Shown in pieces: positions 17,934 to 29,907 of a DNA stretch of 64,000 bases. Made by a program: the position numbers and the translations under genes. How positions within the stretch are numbered: position 1 is the first letter of the stretch; every line of letters starts with the position of its first letter. The notes beneath the pieces are model-generated. The model saw only the letters and a program-made list of their open reading frames with translations. It was not told where the DNA came from and ran no database searches. The stretch is taken from NCBI RefSeq assembly GCF_030814655.1, contig NZ_JAUSVK010000001.1, positions 689,043 to 753,042 of the forward strand, given 5' to 3'. Source of the stretch: Labrys monachus (GTDB taxonomy: Bacteria; Pseudomonadota; Alphaproteobacteria; Rhizobiales; Labraceae).

Positions 17934-19724
17934 GTGGCCATGGAATCCGCTCCCGATACCGCCGCAGAGGCCAGAAGACGCCGTTCCCTGAAGCCTTTGG
18001 GAACGCTGCTGCCTTATGCCATGGCCTATCGCGGCCGTATCTTCCTGGCCTTCGTCGCGCTCGCCGTTGCCTCGGCGGCCACGCTCGTCGTGCCCGTGGC
18101 GATGCGGCGCATGATCGATTTCGGCTTCTCCGCCGACCGGGAGAGCGCGATCAATTCCTACTTCCTCGCCATGACCGGCGTCGTGCTCATCCTCGCGCTC
18201 GCCAGCGCCTCGCGCTATTACCTCGTCATGACGCTGGGCGAGCGCGTGGTGGCCGATGTCCGCACGGCCGTCTTCGCCCATCTGACCGAATTGTCGCCGC
18301 TCTTCTTCGACACCGCCAAGACCGGCGAGGTGATCTCGCGGCTGACGGCCGACACCACGCAGATCAAAGCGGCGTTCGGCTCCTCCGCTTCGGTGGCGCT
18401 GCGCAACCTGTTCCTGTTCACGGGAGCCGCGGTGATGATGGTGGTGACGAGCCCGAAGCTGTCGGTGCTGGTGCTGGTCGCCATTCCCGTCATCGTCCTG
18501 CCTCTGCTCGCCTTCGGCCGCTCGGTGCGCGCGCGCTCGCGCATCGCCCAGGACACGCTGGCCGATGCCTCCGCCTATGCCGCCGAGATCGTGGGGGCGA
18601 TGCGGGTCGTGCAGGCCTTCACCGCCGAGCGGCTGGCGATCGGCCGCTTTTCGAGCGCCGTCGAGCGGGCCTATGAGGCGGCGGCGGTGTCGACGCGTTC
18701 GCGCTCCTTCCTCACCGCCATCGCCCTCTTCCTGATCTTCGCCTCGGTGGTCGGCGTGCTCTGGCTCGGCGCCCAGGACGTCGTCGCCGGCTCGATGACG
18801 GCGGGCGCGCTCGGCCAGTTCGTCCTCTATGCCGTGTTCGGCGCCGGCGCCCTCTCGGAGCTCGGCCAGGTCTGGTCGGAGATCGCCCAGGCGGCGGGCG
18901 CGGCCGAACGGCTCGGCGAGCTTCTGCACGAGCGCCCGGCGATCACCGCGCCGGCGCGGCCCGTCCCGCTGCCCGAAGCTCCGCGCGGCGCCATCGCCTT
19001 CGAGAATGTCGGCTTCGCCTATCCGGCGCAGCCGGGCAGGCCCGTCCTGACCGCGATCGACCTCGTCGTGAAGCCCGGCGAGACGGTCGCCATCGTCGGC
19101 CCCTCGGGCGCCGGCAAGAGCACGCTGTTTCAGCTGCTCCTGCGCTATTACGACCCGCAGGTGGGCCGCATCGTCCTCGACGGCGTGCCGCTGCCGTCGG
19201 CCGATCCCAAGCGCGTGCGCCAGCGCATCGCCGTGGTCGCGCAGGATCCGGTGGTCTTCGCCGCCTCCGCTCGCGACAATATCCGTTTCGGCCGGCCGGA
19301 CGCCAGCGATGTCGACATCGAGCAGGCCGCCCGTCTCGCCGCTGCCGACGATTTCATCCGCGCCTTGCCGATGGGCTACGACACCATGATCGGCGAGCGC
19401 GGCGTCACGCTGTCGGGCGGCCAGCGCCAGCGCATGGCCATCGCCCGGGCCATCCTCAAGGACGCGCCGGTGCTGCTGCTCGACGAGGCGACCTCCGCCC
19501 TCGATTCGGAGAGCGAGAAGGTCGTCCAGCATGCCCTGGAAGGCCTGATGACCGGCCGTACCACCCTGGTGATCGCCCATCGGCTGGCGACGGTGCAGGC
19601 GGCCGACCGCATCGTCGTGATCGAGGACGGGCGGATCGTCGAGGAAGGCACGCACGAGGCCCTCGTCGCCGGCGGCGGCCTCTATGCCCGGCTGGCGCGG
19701 CTTCAGTTCCGGGACGCCGCCTGA
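17934..19724 (+). CDS. ABC exporter (MsbA/ABCB-like, fused membrane and ATPase domains)
   Basis: A 596-residue half-transporter that works as a homodimer. Residues 1-330 form six membrane spans (first near FLAFVALAVASAATLVVPVA). The nucleotide-binding domain follows with Walker A GPSGAGKST, signature LSGGQRQR, Walker B VLLLDEATSALD and switch histidine in VIAHRL. This branch exports lipids, peptides or drugs; the substrate is unknown. The GTG at 17934 was chosen because AAGGAAG lies 8 bases upstream; an ATG two codons later is possible. The frame is open for 21 further codons upstream. Single-gene unit. Confidence 0.9.
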   Translation: MAMESAPDTAAEARRRRSLKPLGTLLPYAMAYRGRIFLAFVALAVASAATLVVPVAMRRMIDFGFSADRESAINSYFLAMTGVVLILALASASRYYLVMTLGERVVADVRTAVFAHLTELSPLFFDTAKTGEVISRLTADTTQIKAAFGSSASVALRNLFLFTGAAVMMVVTSPKLSVLVLVAIPVIVLPLLAFGRSVRARSRIAQDTLADASAYAAEIVGAMRVVQAFTAERLAIGRFSSAVERAYEAAAVSTRSRSFLTAIALFLIFASVVGVLWLGAQDVVAGSMTAGALGQFVLYAVFGAGALSELGQVWSEIAQAAGAAERLGELLHERPAITAPARPVPLPEAPRGAIAFENVGFAYPAQPGRPVLTAIDLVVKPGETVAIVGPSGAGKSTLFQLLLRYYDPQVGRIVLDGVPLPSADPKRVRQRIAVVAQDPVVFAASARDNIRFGRPDASDVDIEQAARLAAADDFIRALPMGYDTMIGERGVTLSGGQRQRMAIARAILKDAPVLLLDEATSALDSESEKVVQHALEGLMTGRTTLVIAHRLATVQAADRIVVIEDGRIVEEGTHEALVAGGGLYARLARLQFRDAA

Positions 19725-20107
19725 AGCGACAGCCAGCGGTTTCTCAGCCCTCCCGGCTTGACGGCGATCGAGGCGCTTCCGGACGCCTGTTCCGAGCAGG
19801 CCGTGTGCGATGGGAAAGAGGGCAGGCGGCTCTCGTACAGGCGCCGAGCCAAGGCGTTTCTCGGCCTGCAACCGTCAGGATCTGGCATTGGCGGGTTTGT
19901 CCCGGCAAGCCCGCCGGGCCGCCTGTCCTCATTCCGGACGAAGCCTGAACACCCGTGGGACAGGCCCGATTATGAAAAAAAGCGCCTCTTCCTCACTCTT
20001 CGCGCGCATGGGCAGCCCTCGTCGCCAACGCCGGGAGAGCCGCGCGGCCGTGGCGGGCGAGGACGGCATGGCCTGCGAGAGCCGGGCAGCAAAGCACGGG
20101 TTCCACG
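19725..20107. other. Intergenic region between the ABC exporter and ftsH
   Basis: About 380 bases between two convergent genes. No gene or T-tailed terminator for the exporter was found; it contains a GC-rich imperfect hairpin near 19890-19920. Confidence 0.35.
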
Positions 20108-20134
20108 AAAAAGGCCGGTCTCGCGACCGGCCTT
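20108..20134 (-). terminator. ftsH terminator
   Basis: A perfect 10-bp stem AAGGCCGGTC / GACCGGCCTT with a TCGC loop, followed by five T on the minus strand, 13 bases after the ftsH stop. Confidence 0.87.
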
Positions 20135-20146
20135 CTATCTCTTCTC

Positions 20147-22078
<1,932 letters not shown>

Positions 22079-22240
22079 CTCTCGCCTTTCGCGGCGCCTT
22101 GCTCCCGGTTTGGAAGCGGCGTCGCCGGATATCACGCCTAAAATAGGCACATGGCAAACAAATGCCAAGGCGAGCCGGCACGATAGATGGCAATGTATGG
22201 CCCGCCGATTTGCCCGGGCCCCCGCCCGGGCGGCCCGAAA

Positions 22241-22264
22241 GCCGGGCCGGCATGCCGGCCCGGC
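22241..22264. repeat. Perfect 24-bp palindrome between tilS and ftsH
   Basis: GCCGGGCCGGCA followed immediately by its exact reverse complement, inside a 313-bp spacer between tilS and ftsH that has no gene. Nearby GC-rich arms (22213-22232) add a second hairpin. With no loop it is more a cruciform or protein site than a terminator. Confidence 0.7.
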
Positions 22265-22391
22265 CGCGGAGATCTCGCGCCACGGGCGCCGGCAAACGCC
22301 TGAATATAAAAGGAATTGATCGTCATGGTGCGCCGGGACGCCGCCAGGTTCCGCTGCGGCGCCGGCCTCGGCGTGCCGCACATGACATTTT

Positions 22392-23471
22392 CTACACCTG
22401 CGGCATCGCCGGGCCGCGTCCCCGATGCCGCTCGCCCTCCGGACGGACGAGAAGCCGGCCGTCGCGGTCGAGACTGACGAGGGCGCCGCCGAGGCTTCGG
22501 CGCCATCCCCCGCGCCCCGCCGCGATGGCCGCCTCCGCCTCCGCCTGCAGCGATTCGAGCCTTTCCAGCCGCAGCCGGTAGGACGGCCGGTCGCCGGTCC
22601 GGACGGCGGCGATGGCCTTTTCGAGCACGCGCAGCCTGATCTCGGCGGGAACCCCGGCAAGCAGTCCGGGGTCCAGCACGACGCCTTCCTCGTCCCGGCG
22701 CATCGCCGCGGCAAGGGTCGCCTGCGCGACATGGTCGAGGGCGTCGGCGCCGCGGGCGGCGCGGCGGGCGAGAAGGGCGAGCCGCTCGGCCTGAAGGCCG
22801 AGCGGGCCGAGCGCGGCGAGCAGGTCGCGGATGCGGGTGCGCTCGAAGCGGGGATCGACATTCGAGGGATCGTCGATCCAGGGCATTCCCGCCTGCCGGA
22901 GCGTCGCGGTCAGCCGCGCCCTCGGCGTGCCGAGGAGCGGACGCAGATGGAGGAGGGCCCCGCGCCGGGTCGCCGCGCGCATCGCGGCGAGCCCGTCGAG
23001 CGAGGATCCGCGGGCGAGGCGCATCAACACCGTCTCGGCCTGGTCGTCCAGCGTGTGGGCGGTGGCGATCGCGTCGGCGCCGATATCGGCCGCCGCTTCC
23101 GAGAGCAGGCGGTAGCGGGCCTCGCGGGCCTTTTCCTGCAGCCGCGTCGCCGGCTTCTCGCCGGTCCAGCGGCGCATGAGGCCGCGCAGGCCGAGGCTCG
23201 CCGCCCGCTCGAGGACGAGGGCGCATTCACGGGCGCTCTCGTCCCGCAGGCCGTGATCGATCGTCGCCACGCTGATGTCCGGTCCGCCCGCCTGCCGGCG
23301 CCGGAGCGCGGCGAGCAGCATCATCGCCGTCGAGTCGCGTCCGCCGGAGACGGCGAGCAGGATGTGCCGGCACCCGCCGAAGGACGCGAAGAGGGCGGGC
23401 AGTTCGTCCTCGGACAGAGGAGAAGCGGCGGCATCGCGGTACAATGGCGTTTTCCGGAGCGGGACGGGCAT
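22392..23471 (-). CDS. tilS: tRNA(Ile)-lysidine synthetase
   Basis: Converts the CAU-anticodon wobble cytidine of tRNA-Ile2 to lysidine, so that AUA is read as isoleucine. The 359 residues include the PP-loop SGGRDS (42-47), TIDHGLR, the [19 protein letters not shown] motif and [18 protein letters not shown]. The C-terminal domain found in E. coli TilS is short here. It lies between cpoB and ftsH on the minus strand. Confidence 0.94.
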   Translation of the reverse strand: MPVPLRKTPLYRDAAASPLSEDELPALFASFGGCRHILLAVSGGRDSTAMMLLAALRRRQAGGPDISVATIDHGLRDESARECALVLERAASLGLRGLMRRWTGEKPATRLQEKAREARYRLLSEAAADIGADAIATAHTLDDQAETVLMRLARGSSLDGLAAMRAATRRGALLHLRPLLGTPRARLTATLRQAGMPWIDDPSNVDPRFERTRIRDLLAALGPLGLQAERLALLARRAARGADALDHVAQATLAAAMRRDEEGVVLDPGLLAGVPAEIRLRVLEKAIAAVRTGDRPSYRLRLERLESLQAEAEAAIAAGRGGWRRSLGGALVSLDRDGRLLVRPEGERHRGRGPAMPQV

Positions 23472-23591
23472 GCCTTCCTATAGCAGGCCGGCGACGGAAT
23501 CACCGAAGCGAAAGGCGGCGCCGGCCCGCGATCGTCAGGCGGGCGCCGCCGTCGGCCGACGGGCCACGGTCGGGCCGATGCGGCGTCGCGC

Positions 23592-24764
23592 TCACGTCCC
23601 CGGGCAGCTGTTCCGCTTGGCCTCGCGGCTGGCCCCGTTCAGGATGCTCGGGCCGGCCTTGGGATATTTGCGCGGCAATTCCAGCAGCGTGGCGCAGGCG
23701 GTGTCCTTCTCCCCGATCGCCGCCAGCGACATGCCGAGCTTCAGCATGCTCGAAGGGGCGCGGCGGGAATTGGCGTAGGTCTTCGTCACCTTGATGAACT
23801 GCTCGGCCGCATCGCTGTATTGCCGGCGCTGGTAGAGGCTCTCGCCGATCCAGTGGATCGCGTCGGGCACGCGCTTGTCCCGGGGATGGGCCTCGACGAA
23901 GCCGCGGAAGGCGCTCTCGGCCTGTTCGTATTTCTGCGCCGCGATCAGGCGGTAGTCGTTGTTGTATTCCTCCTCCGGCGTCGCCGCCGCGGTGGGCGGG
24001 ATGCCGGCGGCCGGCTCGTTGCTGGCGAGCGGCCGGCTGGTGTCGACGGCGACACCCGGAAGGCCGGGGGTGATGGTGGAGGAGTTCATCCGCTGGCGCG
24101 GCGGAGGCGGCGCCTGCAGGTCGTCGCCGCCCTGGTCGGCCGACATCTGGTCCTGGCCCGGATCCTGCCCGGCGGTGCCGGTCTGATCGCCGCCGGAGAG
24201 GGTGCCGAGCGTACGGGGCGGCGTGCCGAGCCCGTTCTGCTGGCGCGGCGGCGCGGCGTCGCTGCGCTGCTGCCGCGGCACCTGCGCGGGGGGAGCCTGC
24301 GGCGCCGGCCTCGGCGCCGGTGCAGCGCCGCCCTTGCCGCCTTCGAGGGCCTGCAGGCGATATTCGGTATCGTCCTGGGCGCGCTTCATGTCGTCCTGCA
24401 GCTTGCGGATCTGCGCCTGCAGATCGTCGACCATGCCGTTCAGGCGTCGATTGTCGCCCTCCAGGCGCTGCACCCGCACGAGGAGGTCGCCCACCTGGCT
24501 GTCGTTCTGCGCCACGACATAGTTGCTCCGCGCCGGTGAGACCTGATAAGTCGGCGGCTGAGCGGAGGGGGCCTGATCATATTGCGACTGGCCGTATTGC
24601 GGCTGGTCATACGCCTGGCCGCCCTTGTCCTGGCCGTACTGGTCCTGGTCGTTCTGGGCCGAGCCGACGGAACCCGGCGGCAGCAGGCCGTCGTCGGGTG
24701 AGGCGGCATGCGCCGCGCCCAGGGTCAAGGCCAGGAGAAGGGCGGCGGAGGCAGAGCGGAGCAT
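23592..24764 (-). CDS. cpoB: Tol-Pal cell division coordinator CpoB (YbgF)
   Basis: Periplasmic protein that links peptidoglycan synthesis with Tol-Pal constriction of the outer membrane. Of 390 residues, 1-20 are a signal peptide (LLLALTLGAAHAA), followed by a Gln/Tyr-rich stretch, a trimerising coiled coil (about 85-135; LVRVQRLEGDNRRLNGMVDD), a long Pro/Gln/Gly linker, and three TPR motifs from about residue 260 (YNNDYRLIAAQKYEQAESAF, RVPDAIHWIGESLYQRRQY). The ATG at 24764 gives a proper signal sequence; the frame continues upstream without it. It diverges from ybgC across a 93-base spacer. Confidence 0.9.
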   Translation of the reverse strand: MLRSASAALLLALTLGAAHAASPDDGLLPPGSVGSAQNDQDQYGQDKGGQAYDQPQYGQSQYDQAPSAQPPTYQVSPARSNYVVAQNDSQVGDLLVRVQRLEGDNRRLNGMVDDLQAQIRKLQDDMKRAQDDTEYRLQALEGGKGGAAPAPRPAPQAPPAQVPRQQRSDAAPPRQQNGLGTPPRTLGTLSGGDQTGTAGQDPGQDQMSADQGGDDLQAPPPPRQRMNSSTITPGLPGVAVDTSRPLASNEPAAGIPPTAAATPEEEYNNDYRLIAAQKYEQAESAFRGFVEAHPRDKRVPDAIHWIGESLYQRRQYSDAAEQFIKVTKTYANSRRAPSSMLKLGMSLAAIGEKDTACATLLELPRKYPKAGPSILNGASREAKRNSCPGT

Positions 24765-24785
24765 AGGCGGCTCATCCGGTTGCAA

Positions 24786-24805
24786 AATGTCCGTGATTGG
24801 ACATT
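24786..24805. promoter_or_regulatory. Inverted repeat between divergent cpoB and ybgC
   Basis: AATGTCC-GTGATT-GGACATT, 7-bp perfect arms, in the 93-base spacer shared by the two divergent starts. It could be an operator or a short hairpin in the leader. Confidence 0.5.
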
Positions 24806-24857
24806 CGGATACCACAGCGCGCAACTTCGGCGAAACTTTGAATGGTGCTTTCCCCCA

Positions 24858-25331
24858 ATGATCGGCAACCAAACATCGGCAGGGACCCCGGCGCTTTCCG
24901 GCGGCGTTCTCGATGGAGACGTCCATGTCCTGCCCCTGAGGGTCTATTACGAGGACACGGACTTCTCAGGCATCGTCTACCACGCCAATTACCTGCGTTT
25001 CTTCGAGCGCGGCCGCACCGAATTCATCCGGGCGCTCGGAATCGACCAGCGCTCGCTGCACCGGGACGAAGGCGTCGCCTTCGCCGTGCGGTCGATGAAT
25101 GTCGAGTTCCTGCGGCCGGCCCTGATGGACGACATCGTCGCGGTCGAGACGCGGGCGGGCCTCGTGCGCGGGTCTTCGCTCGGCCTCGACCAGACGATTC
25201 GCCGCGGATCGGATATCCTGACCACGGCCCGCGTCACCGTCGTCTGCGTCAGGGACGGACGGCCCCGGCGGCTGCCGGAGGCGCTCCGCCTCGTGCTGGC
25301 CGGCCTTGGCGACGCCGGGAGCACCGCATGA
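24858..25331 (+). CDS. ybgC: Tol-Pal-associated acyl-CoA thioesterase YbgC
   Basis: Hot-dog-fold thioesterase of 157 residues that hydrolyses acyl-CoA or acyl-ACP and associates with phospholipid enzymes near the Tol system. The active-site block is LRVYYEDTDFSGIVYHANYL, with the catalytic aspartate at residue 35, followed by RFFERGRTEFIRALG. The Shine-Dalgarno sequence is poor (CCCCCA before ATG). It is the first gene of the tol cluster but is separated from tolQ by 375 bases. Confidence 0.93.
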   Translation: MIGNQTSAGTPALSGGVLDGDVHVLPLRVYYEDTDFSGIVYHANYLRFFERGRTEFIRALGIDQRSLHRDEGVAFAVRSMNVEFLRPALMDDIVAVETRAGLVRGSSLGLDQTIRRGSDILTTARVTVVCVRDGRPRRLPEALRLVLAGLGDAGSTA

Positions 25332-25706
25332 CAGGGCTCGGCCGGGAGCCCGGCGCCGGCGAAATCGCGAAATCGCGCTCGCCGTAACCCGGCATTAAGG
25401 ATGGCGATGGTCAATAGGTACCGAATCTGCTGCAACCTGCAGCATAGGAAAGTGCCGTACTGCCGTCACATTCAAAGGCGAAAAGGGCTTACGCCGTGGT
25501 CGTTGTCGCTGGGCGCAGCGAGGCGCGGCGGGATTTCCTGAGTTCGCCTGGTGTGGCCTGTGTGATTCGAACCCGACGGGAGCTGTCTCCGTCTGCCGGG
25601 TGCGGAACACATGAGGATTGATGTCGTGGGATGATTCGGACGGATGCGAGGCATCCGGAGGGGCGCCCACCGGCCTGCCGGCTTCAGGACGAGGATTTTG
25701 GACGCC
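25332..25706. other. Intergenic region between ybgC and tolQ
   Basis: About 375 bases without a supported gene. The length suggests that tolQRAB has a promoter of its own here. No hexamers are convincing. Confidence 0.35.
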
Positions 25707-26426
25707 ATGAATTCGACTGTCGATATCGCCCAGACGGCGCTTGCCCCGGTGGGGGACGTCAGCCTTCTGGGGCTGTTTCTCCAGGCCCATTGGGTCGTCA
25801 AGCTGGTGATGCTGGGCCTGCTGATCGCATCGGTGTGGTGCTGGGCGATCATCTTCGACAAGACGATCCTGTTCTCGCGGTCCCGCTCCGCGATGAACCG
25901 TTTCGAGCAGGTCTTCTGGTCGGGCCAGAGCCTCGAGGATCTCTACCGGTCGCTGTCGCAGCGCCAGAACAGCGGCATGGCCGGCCTGTTCGTCTCGGCC
26001 ATGCGCGAATGGAAGCGGTCGCTCGAAACGCCCGGCCGTTCCTTCCTCGGCCTCCAGGCCCGCATCGAGAAGGTGATGGACGTCACCATCCAGCGCGAGG
26101 TCGAGCGGCTGGAATCCAAGCTGCTGGTGCTGGCGACCGTCGGCTCGTCCGGCCCGTTCATCGGCCTGTTCGGCACGGTGTTCGGCATCATGACGGCCTT
26201 CCAGTCGATCGCCGCCACCAAGAACACCTCGCTCGCCGCGGTGGCGCCGGGCATCTCGGAAGCGCTGTTCGCCACCGCCATGGGCCTGATCGCCGCCATC
26301 CCCGCGGTCATCGCCTACAACAAGTTCAATGCGGAAGTCTCCAAGCAGCAGGGCCGCCTCGAGGGCTTCGCCGACGAGTTCTCCGCGATTCTGTCGCGCC
26401 AGATCGACGAGCGCATGGCCGCCTGA
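25707..26426 (+). CDS. tolQ: Tol-Pal proton channel subunit TolQ
   Basis: Inner-membrane proton-channel subunit, 239 residues with three spans: near 18-40 (LFLQAHWVVKLVMLGLLIAS), near 135-160 (VGSSGPFIGLFGTVFGIMTAF) and near 175-200 (ISEALFATAMGLIAAIPAVIAYN). These match TolQ/ExbB. The ATG at 25707 puts the first membrane span at the normal distance; the frame is open 21 codons earlier. With TolR it uses the proton gradient to energise TolA. First gene of the tolQRAB run. Confidence 0.94.
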   Translation: MNSTVDIAQTALAPVGDVSLLGLFLQAHWVVKLVMLGLLIASVWCWAIIFDKTILFSRSRSAMNRFEQVFWSGQSLEDLYRSLSQRQNSGMAGLFVSAMREWKRSLETPGRSFLGLQARIEKVMDVTIQREVERLESKLLVLATVGSSGPFIGLFGTVFGIMTAFQSIAATKNTSLAAVAPGISEALFATAMGLIAAIPAVIAYNKFNAEVSKQQGRLEGFADEFSAILSRQIDERMAA

Positions 26427-26465
26427 GCGGGCCTCCCGGCGGCATCCCAACAGCAAGGACAGGTC

Positions 26466-26924
26466 ATGGCTGGAAGTCTCGCGGCAGGATCGGGCGGATC
26501 GGGGGGCGGCGCCCGCCGCCGGCGGCGGCACAAGGCGCCGATCGCCGACATCAACATGACGCCGTTCATCGACGTCATGCTCTGCCTCCTCATCATCTTC
26601 ATGGTCGCGGCGCCCCTCCTCACCTCGGGCGTGACGCTGGACCTGCCGCAGAGCGCGGCGGGGGCGCTCAATGTCGACAAGAAGCCGCTGACCGTCTCGA
26701 TCAAGGCGGACGGGCAGGTCTACATCAACGACAGCGAGACGCCGGAGACCGATCTCCTCGGCCATCTGCAGGCCATCGCCGGCCAGGGCGCGGGCACGGA
26801 CGAGCGGATCTTCGTGCGCGGCGACAAGGCGGCGAATTACGGGGCCATCATGCAGGTCATGGGCCGCATCTCGGGAGCGGGGTACAAGAAGGTTGCCCTG
26901 ATCACCGACCAGGACAACCAGTAG
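26466..26924 (+). CDS. tolR: Tol-Pal proton channel subunit TolR
   Basis: Inner-membrane partner of TolQ, 152 residues. A basic N terminus precedes one span (TPFIDVMLCLLIIFMV) that carries the proton-binding aspartate, D36. The periplasmic domain follows (VTLDLPQSAAG, then PLTVSIKADGQVYIND). AAGGACAGG stands before the ATG. It lies 39 bases after tolQ and 34 before tolA. Confidence 0.95.
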   Translation: MAGSLAAGSGGSGGGARRRRRHKAPIADINMTPFIDVMLCLLIIFMVAAPLLTSGVTLDLPQSAAGALNVDKKPLTVSIKADGQVYINDSETPETDLLGHLQAIAGQGAGTDERIFVRGDKAANYGAIMQVMGRISGAGYKKVALITDQDNQ

Positions 26925-26958
26925 GCGGCCCAGGGGTCGGTTCGAAGCAAGGGTCGGT

Positions 26959-28395
26959 TTGAGTACGATGCGTGATTATGGGCTTCCCGTTTCGGCGGTT
27001 TTGCATGTGCTGATCCTGGGCGCGATGATCTTCGTGCTTCCGGGTGCGCAGCCGCTCGAGCCCCCCATGGAAAGCCTGCCCGTCGAGGTCATGACCTCGC
27101 AGCAATTCGACGCGCTGACCAAGGGCGAGAAGACGGCGAAGGAACAGACCAGGCAGGCCCGGAAGGTCGACAAGGTGGCGCCGCCGACCGACACGCCCGA
27201 CAGCAATGTGCCCGTCAAGGCCGATGCGGTGACGCCGCCGCTGCCGCCGCAGCGCGACGACCAGCCCGATACGCAGCAGACCGCCGAGGCCGACGCGCCG
27301 CCTCCGCCGCCGCGGCCCAACATCGAGCCGGTGCCCGAGCCGCCGACGCCGCCGCAGCAGGCCGAAGCCAAGCCGGCCAAGCCGACGCCCAGGAAGGTCG
27401 ACAAGCCGGTCGATGCGCCGGATTCCAAGGCGCTCGCGCAGATGGCGCAGGCCGCCGTCGACGCCGCGGACGCGCAGGCTAAAGCCGATGCGCAGGCCAA
27501 GGCCGATGCCGCCAAGGCCGAGGAGGCCAAGACGGCCGCTGCCAAGGCAGAGGCCGAGAAGGCGGCGCAGGCCAAGACTGCGGCGGCCAAGGCCGTTGCC
27601 GCCAAGGCCGCCGCCGATGCCGAAAAGCTGGCGCAGGCGAAGGCCGACGCCGAGGCGGCCGCGCAGGCGCAGGCGGACAAGGTCGCCGAGGCCAAGGCCG
27701 ACGCCGCCAAGGCTGCTGCTGCCAAGGCGCAGGCTGACAAGGTCGCGAAGGCCGAAGCGGCCAAGGCCGCCGCCGCGAAGGCCGAGGCCGAGAAGGTGGC
27801 GCAGGCCAAGGCGGAGGCCGCGAAGGCAGCGGCCGCGGCCGCGGCCAAGGCGGAAGCCGAGAAGGTCGCCGCTGCCAAGGCCGAGGCGGCCAGGAAGCAG
27901 GCGGCCGCCTTCGACATCAACAATATCGAAGCGGTCATCGGTAAGCACGCGTCGAAGAAGAACACCAAGGTGGCTTCGGCCGGCGCTCCCGCCACCGTCC
28001 CGAGCCGGGAGCCGGCTGCCCGCGCCGCCCGGACGGGCGATGCCCCGAGCCAGACGGCCTCGACCGGCGCGCCCGACGCGGATGCGCCCAAGCTGAGCAT
28101 CAGCGAGCAGATGGCGATGCAGAGCATGATCAACCAGCAGATCAAGCCCTGCCTGCCGCCGTCCTTCGCTGCGGATGCCAGCGCCTCGGTCGCGACCCTG
28201 CGCCTGCAGATGAACGAGGACGGAACGCTGGCCGCGACGCCGCAACTGGTCAAGGCCGGCAGCCCCTCCGCCGGCAACACGGCGACCCGCGCCGTGATAC
28301 GCTGCATCACCGCCCAGAACCCCCTCAAATTCAGGCGCGAGCTCTACGCCTCATGGAAAGTCTTCAACCTGGTCGTCAAGCCGAGCGGGTTCTGA
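26959..28395 (+). CDS. tolA: Cell envelope integrity protein TolA
   Basis: A 478-residue protein that bridges the inner membrane and Pal/TolB. One N-terminal span ([20 protein letters not shown]) is followed by a Pro/Glu-rich region, a very regular Ala-Lys-Ala-Glu helix (about 155-315) that spans the periplasm, and a C-terminal TolAIII-like domain with two cysteines (IKPCLPPSF and [11 protein letters not shown]). The start is probably TTG at 26959, since AAGGG lies 5 bases upstream; an ATG at 26968 is the alternative. The repetitive helix generates very long shadow frames on the other strand. Confidence 0.93.
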   Translation: MSTMRDYGLPVSAVLHVLILGAMIFVLPGAQPLEPPMESLPVEVMTSQQFDALTKGEKTAKEQTRQARKVDKVAPPTDTPDSNVPVKADAVTPPLPPQRDDQPDTQQTAEADAPPPPPRPNIEPVPEPPTPPQQAEAKPAKPTPRKVDKPVDAPDSKALAQMAQAAVDAADAQAKADAQAKADAAKAEEAKTAAAKAEAEKAAQAKTAAAKAVAAKAAADAEKLAQAKADAEAAAQAQADKVAEAKADAAKAAAAKAQADKVAKAEAAKAAAAKAEAEKVAQAKAEAAKAAAAAAAKAEAEKVAAAKAEAARKQAAAFDINNIEAVIGKHASKKNTKVASAGAPATVPSREPAARAARTGDAPSQTASTGAPDADAPKLSISEQMAMQSMINQQIKPCLPPSFAADASASVATLRLQMNEDGTLAATPQLVKAGSPSAGNTATRAVIRCITAQNPLKFRRELYASWKVFNLVVKPSGF

Positions 28396-28433
28396 GGATC
28401 ACGCCATCGCCTCGTAACGGAACGCATGAGATC

Positions 28434-29759
28434 ATGATGTCCTTCGTCCTCATCGCCCTCAAGCCGGTTCGCCTGCTCGCGGCCGCCCTGGCCCTGGCCG
28501 CTCTCGGCATCGCGACGCCGGCGACGGCCGAGATTCTGACACTGCAGGTCGACGGCGGTACCAGCATACAGCCCGTTTCCGTCGCAATCATGAGCATGAA
28601 TGGCGGCGGCCGCGACATATCGGGCATCGTCAGCAACGATCTCAGCCGCTCCGGCCTGTTCCAGCCGATTGATCCCAAGGCGTTCGTCGAACAGGTCGGC
28701 CCCGATGCCGCGCCGAATTTCAGCAGCTGGCAGACGCTGAACGCCCAGGTCGTCGTCGCGGGCAAGGTCATCCCGGCCGGCGACGGCAGCATCCGGGTGC
28801 AGTTCCGCGTCTGGGACATCGCGCAGGGCAGGCAGATCGCCGGCGAGCAGTTCGCCACCAATGCCGCGAACTGGCGGCGGCTCGCCCATATGGTCGCCAA
28901 CTCGATCTTCAAATCGGTGACCGGCGAGCCCGGCGCCTTCGACACGCGCATTGCCTTCATCGACGAATCCGGCCCGAAGGACCAGCGCCGCAAGCGGCTG
29001 ACCGTGATGGACCAGGACGGCGCCAATGTGCATTACCTCAGCCGGGGCAATGATCTCGTGCTGACGCCGCGCTTCTCGCCGACCAGCCAGGAATTGACCT
29101 ATATGTCGTTCGGCGACGCCGATCCGCGCGTGTTCCTGCTCAACATCGAGACGGGCCAGCGCGAGGTGGTCGGCAACTTCCCCGGCATGACCTTCGCGCC
29201 GCGCTTTTCGCCCGACGGCCGCAAGATCGTCATGAGCCTCGAGCAGAACGGCGCGGCGGCGATCAACGTCATGAACCTGCAGACGCATCAGGTCGGCGCG
29301 CTGACCGAGGGAAGCGCCATCGATACCGCGCCGTCCTACTCGCCCGACGGCAGCCGGATCGTGTTCGAGTCGGATCGCGGCGGCACCCAGCAGATCTATA
29401 TCATGAACGCCGACGGCTCGAACCAGCAGCGCGTCACCTCGGGCGAGGGCGGGGCGCGCTATTCGACGCCGGTGTGGTCGCCGCGCAGCGACCTCATCGC
29501 CTTCACCCGCCAGAAGGACGGCAAGTTCGGCATCGGCGTGATGCATCCCGATGGCTCGGGCGAGCGCATGCTGACCGACGGCTTCCACAATGAGGGGCCG
29601 ACCTGGGCGCCGAATGGCCTGTATGTGATGTGGTTCCGCGACCTCGGCCAGGGTCCGCAGCTCTGGCAGGCCTCGATCTTCGGCACGCCCGAACAGCGCG
29701 TGCCGACGCCGGGCTTCGCCTCCGATCCTGCCTGGTCGGCCAGCATGAGCCCGAATTGA
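28434..29759 (+). CDS. tolB: Tol-Pal translocation protein TolB
   Basis: Periplasmic beta-propeller that interacts with Pal and TolA, 441 residues. The signal sequence runs to ATA|E near residue 32-33 ([18 protein letters not shown]). The D1 domain is about 34-165. The propeller repeats show the DPRF/FSPDG pattern ([50 protein letters not shown]). The ATG at 28434 was chosen for the signal peptide. It is 38 bases after tolA. Unlike the usual order, pal is not next; two hairpin repeats and a 5.6-kb insertion separate them. Confidence 0.95.
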   Translation: MMSFVLIALKPVRLLAAALALAALGIATPATAEILTLQVDGGTSIQPVSVAIMSMNGGGRDISGIVSNDLSRSGLFQPIDPKAFVEQVGPDAAPNFSSWQTLNAQVVVAGKVIPAGDGSIRVQFRVWDIAQGRQIAGEQFATNAANWRRLAHMVANSIFKSVTGEPGAFDTRIAFIDESGPKDQRRKRLTVMDQDGANVHYLSRGNDLVLTPRFSPTSQELTYMSFGDADPRVFLLNIETGQREVVGNFPGMTFAPRFSPDGRKIVMSLEQNGAAAINVMNLQTHQVGALTEGSAIDTAPSYSPDGSRIVFESDRGGTQQIYIMNADGSNQQRVTSGEGGARYSTPVWSPRSDLIAFTRQKDGKFGIGVMHPDGSGERMLTDGFHNEGPTWAPNGLYVMWFRDLGQGPQLWQASIFGTPEQRVPTPGFASDPAWSASMSPN

Positions 29760-29790
29760 GGGCGGCTGGATAGGCGCCGCGCCTCGGTAT

Positions 29791-29836
29791 GGGCTCGGCG
29801 TCTCCAAGAAGGGCGATCGGTGATCGCCCCTCCATC
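29791..29836. repeat. 46-bp intergenic repeat, copy 1, with hairpin
   Basis: First of two copies (42 of 46 bases identical to 29908-29953). Its centre is a hairpin, AAGGGCGATC-GGT-GATCGCCC, close to a perfect stem. It lies between the tolB stop and the convergent transporter gene. Confidence 0.8.
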
Positions 29837-29907
29837 TGCGGCAGGTATGCGCCGGACTGAACGCGGGTCGGAGGGTCGATCCCCGATCGACCTCTTCCCG
29901 TCCCGGT

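Noticed and set aside
17679-19871. 730-aa minus-strand frame across the ABC exporter
   Set aside because: Shadow of the exporter; repeated Asp/Gly/Arg composition without domains.
26902-28328. Two minus-strand frames of about 450 aa across tolA
   Set aside because: They arise from the Ala-Lys repeat codons of tolA read on the other strand (Leu/Arg/Gly and Ala/Ser repeats).
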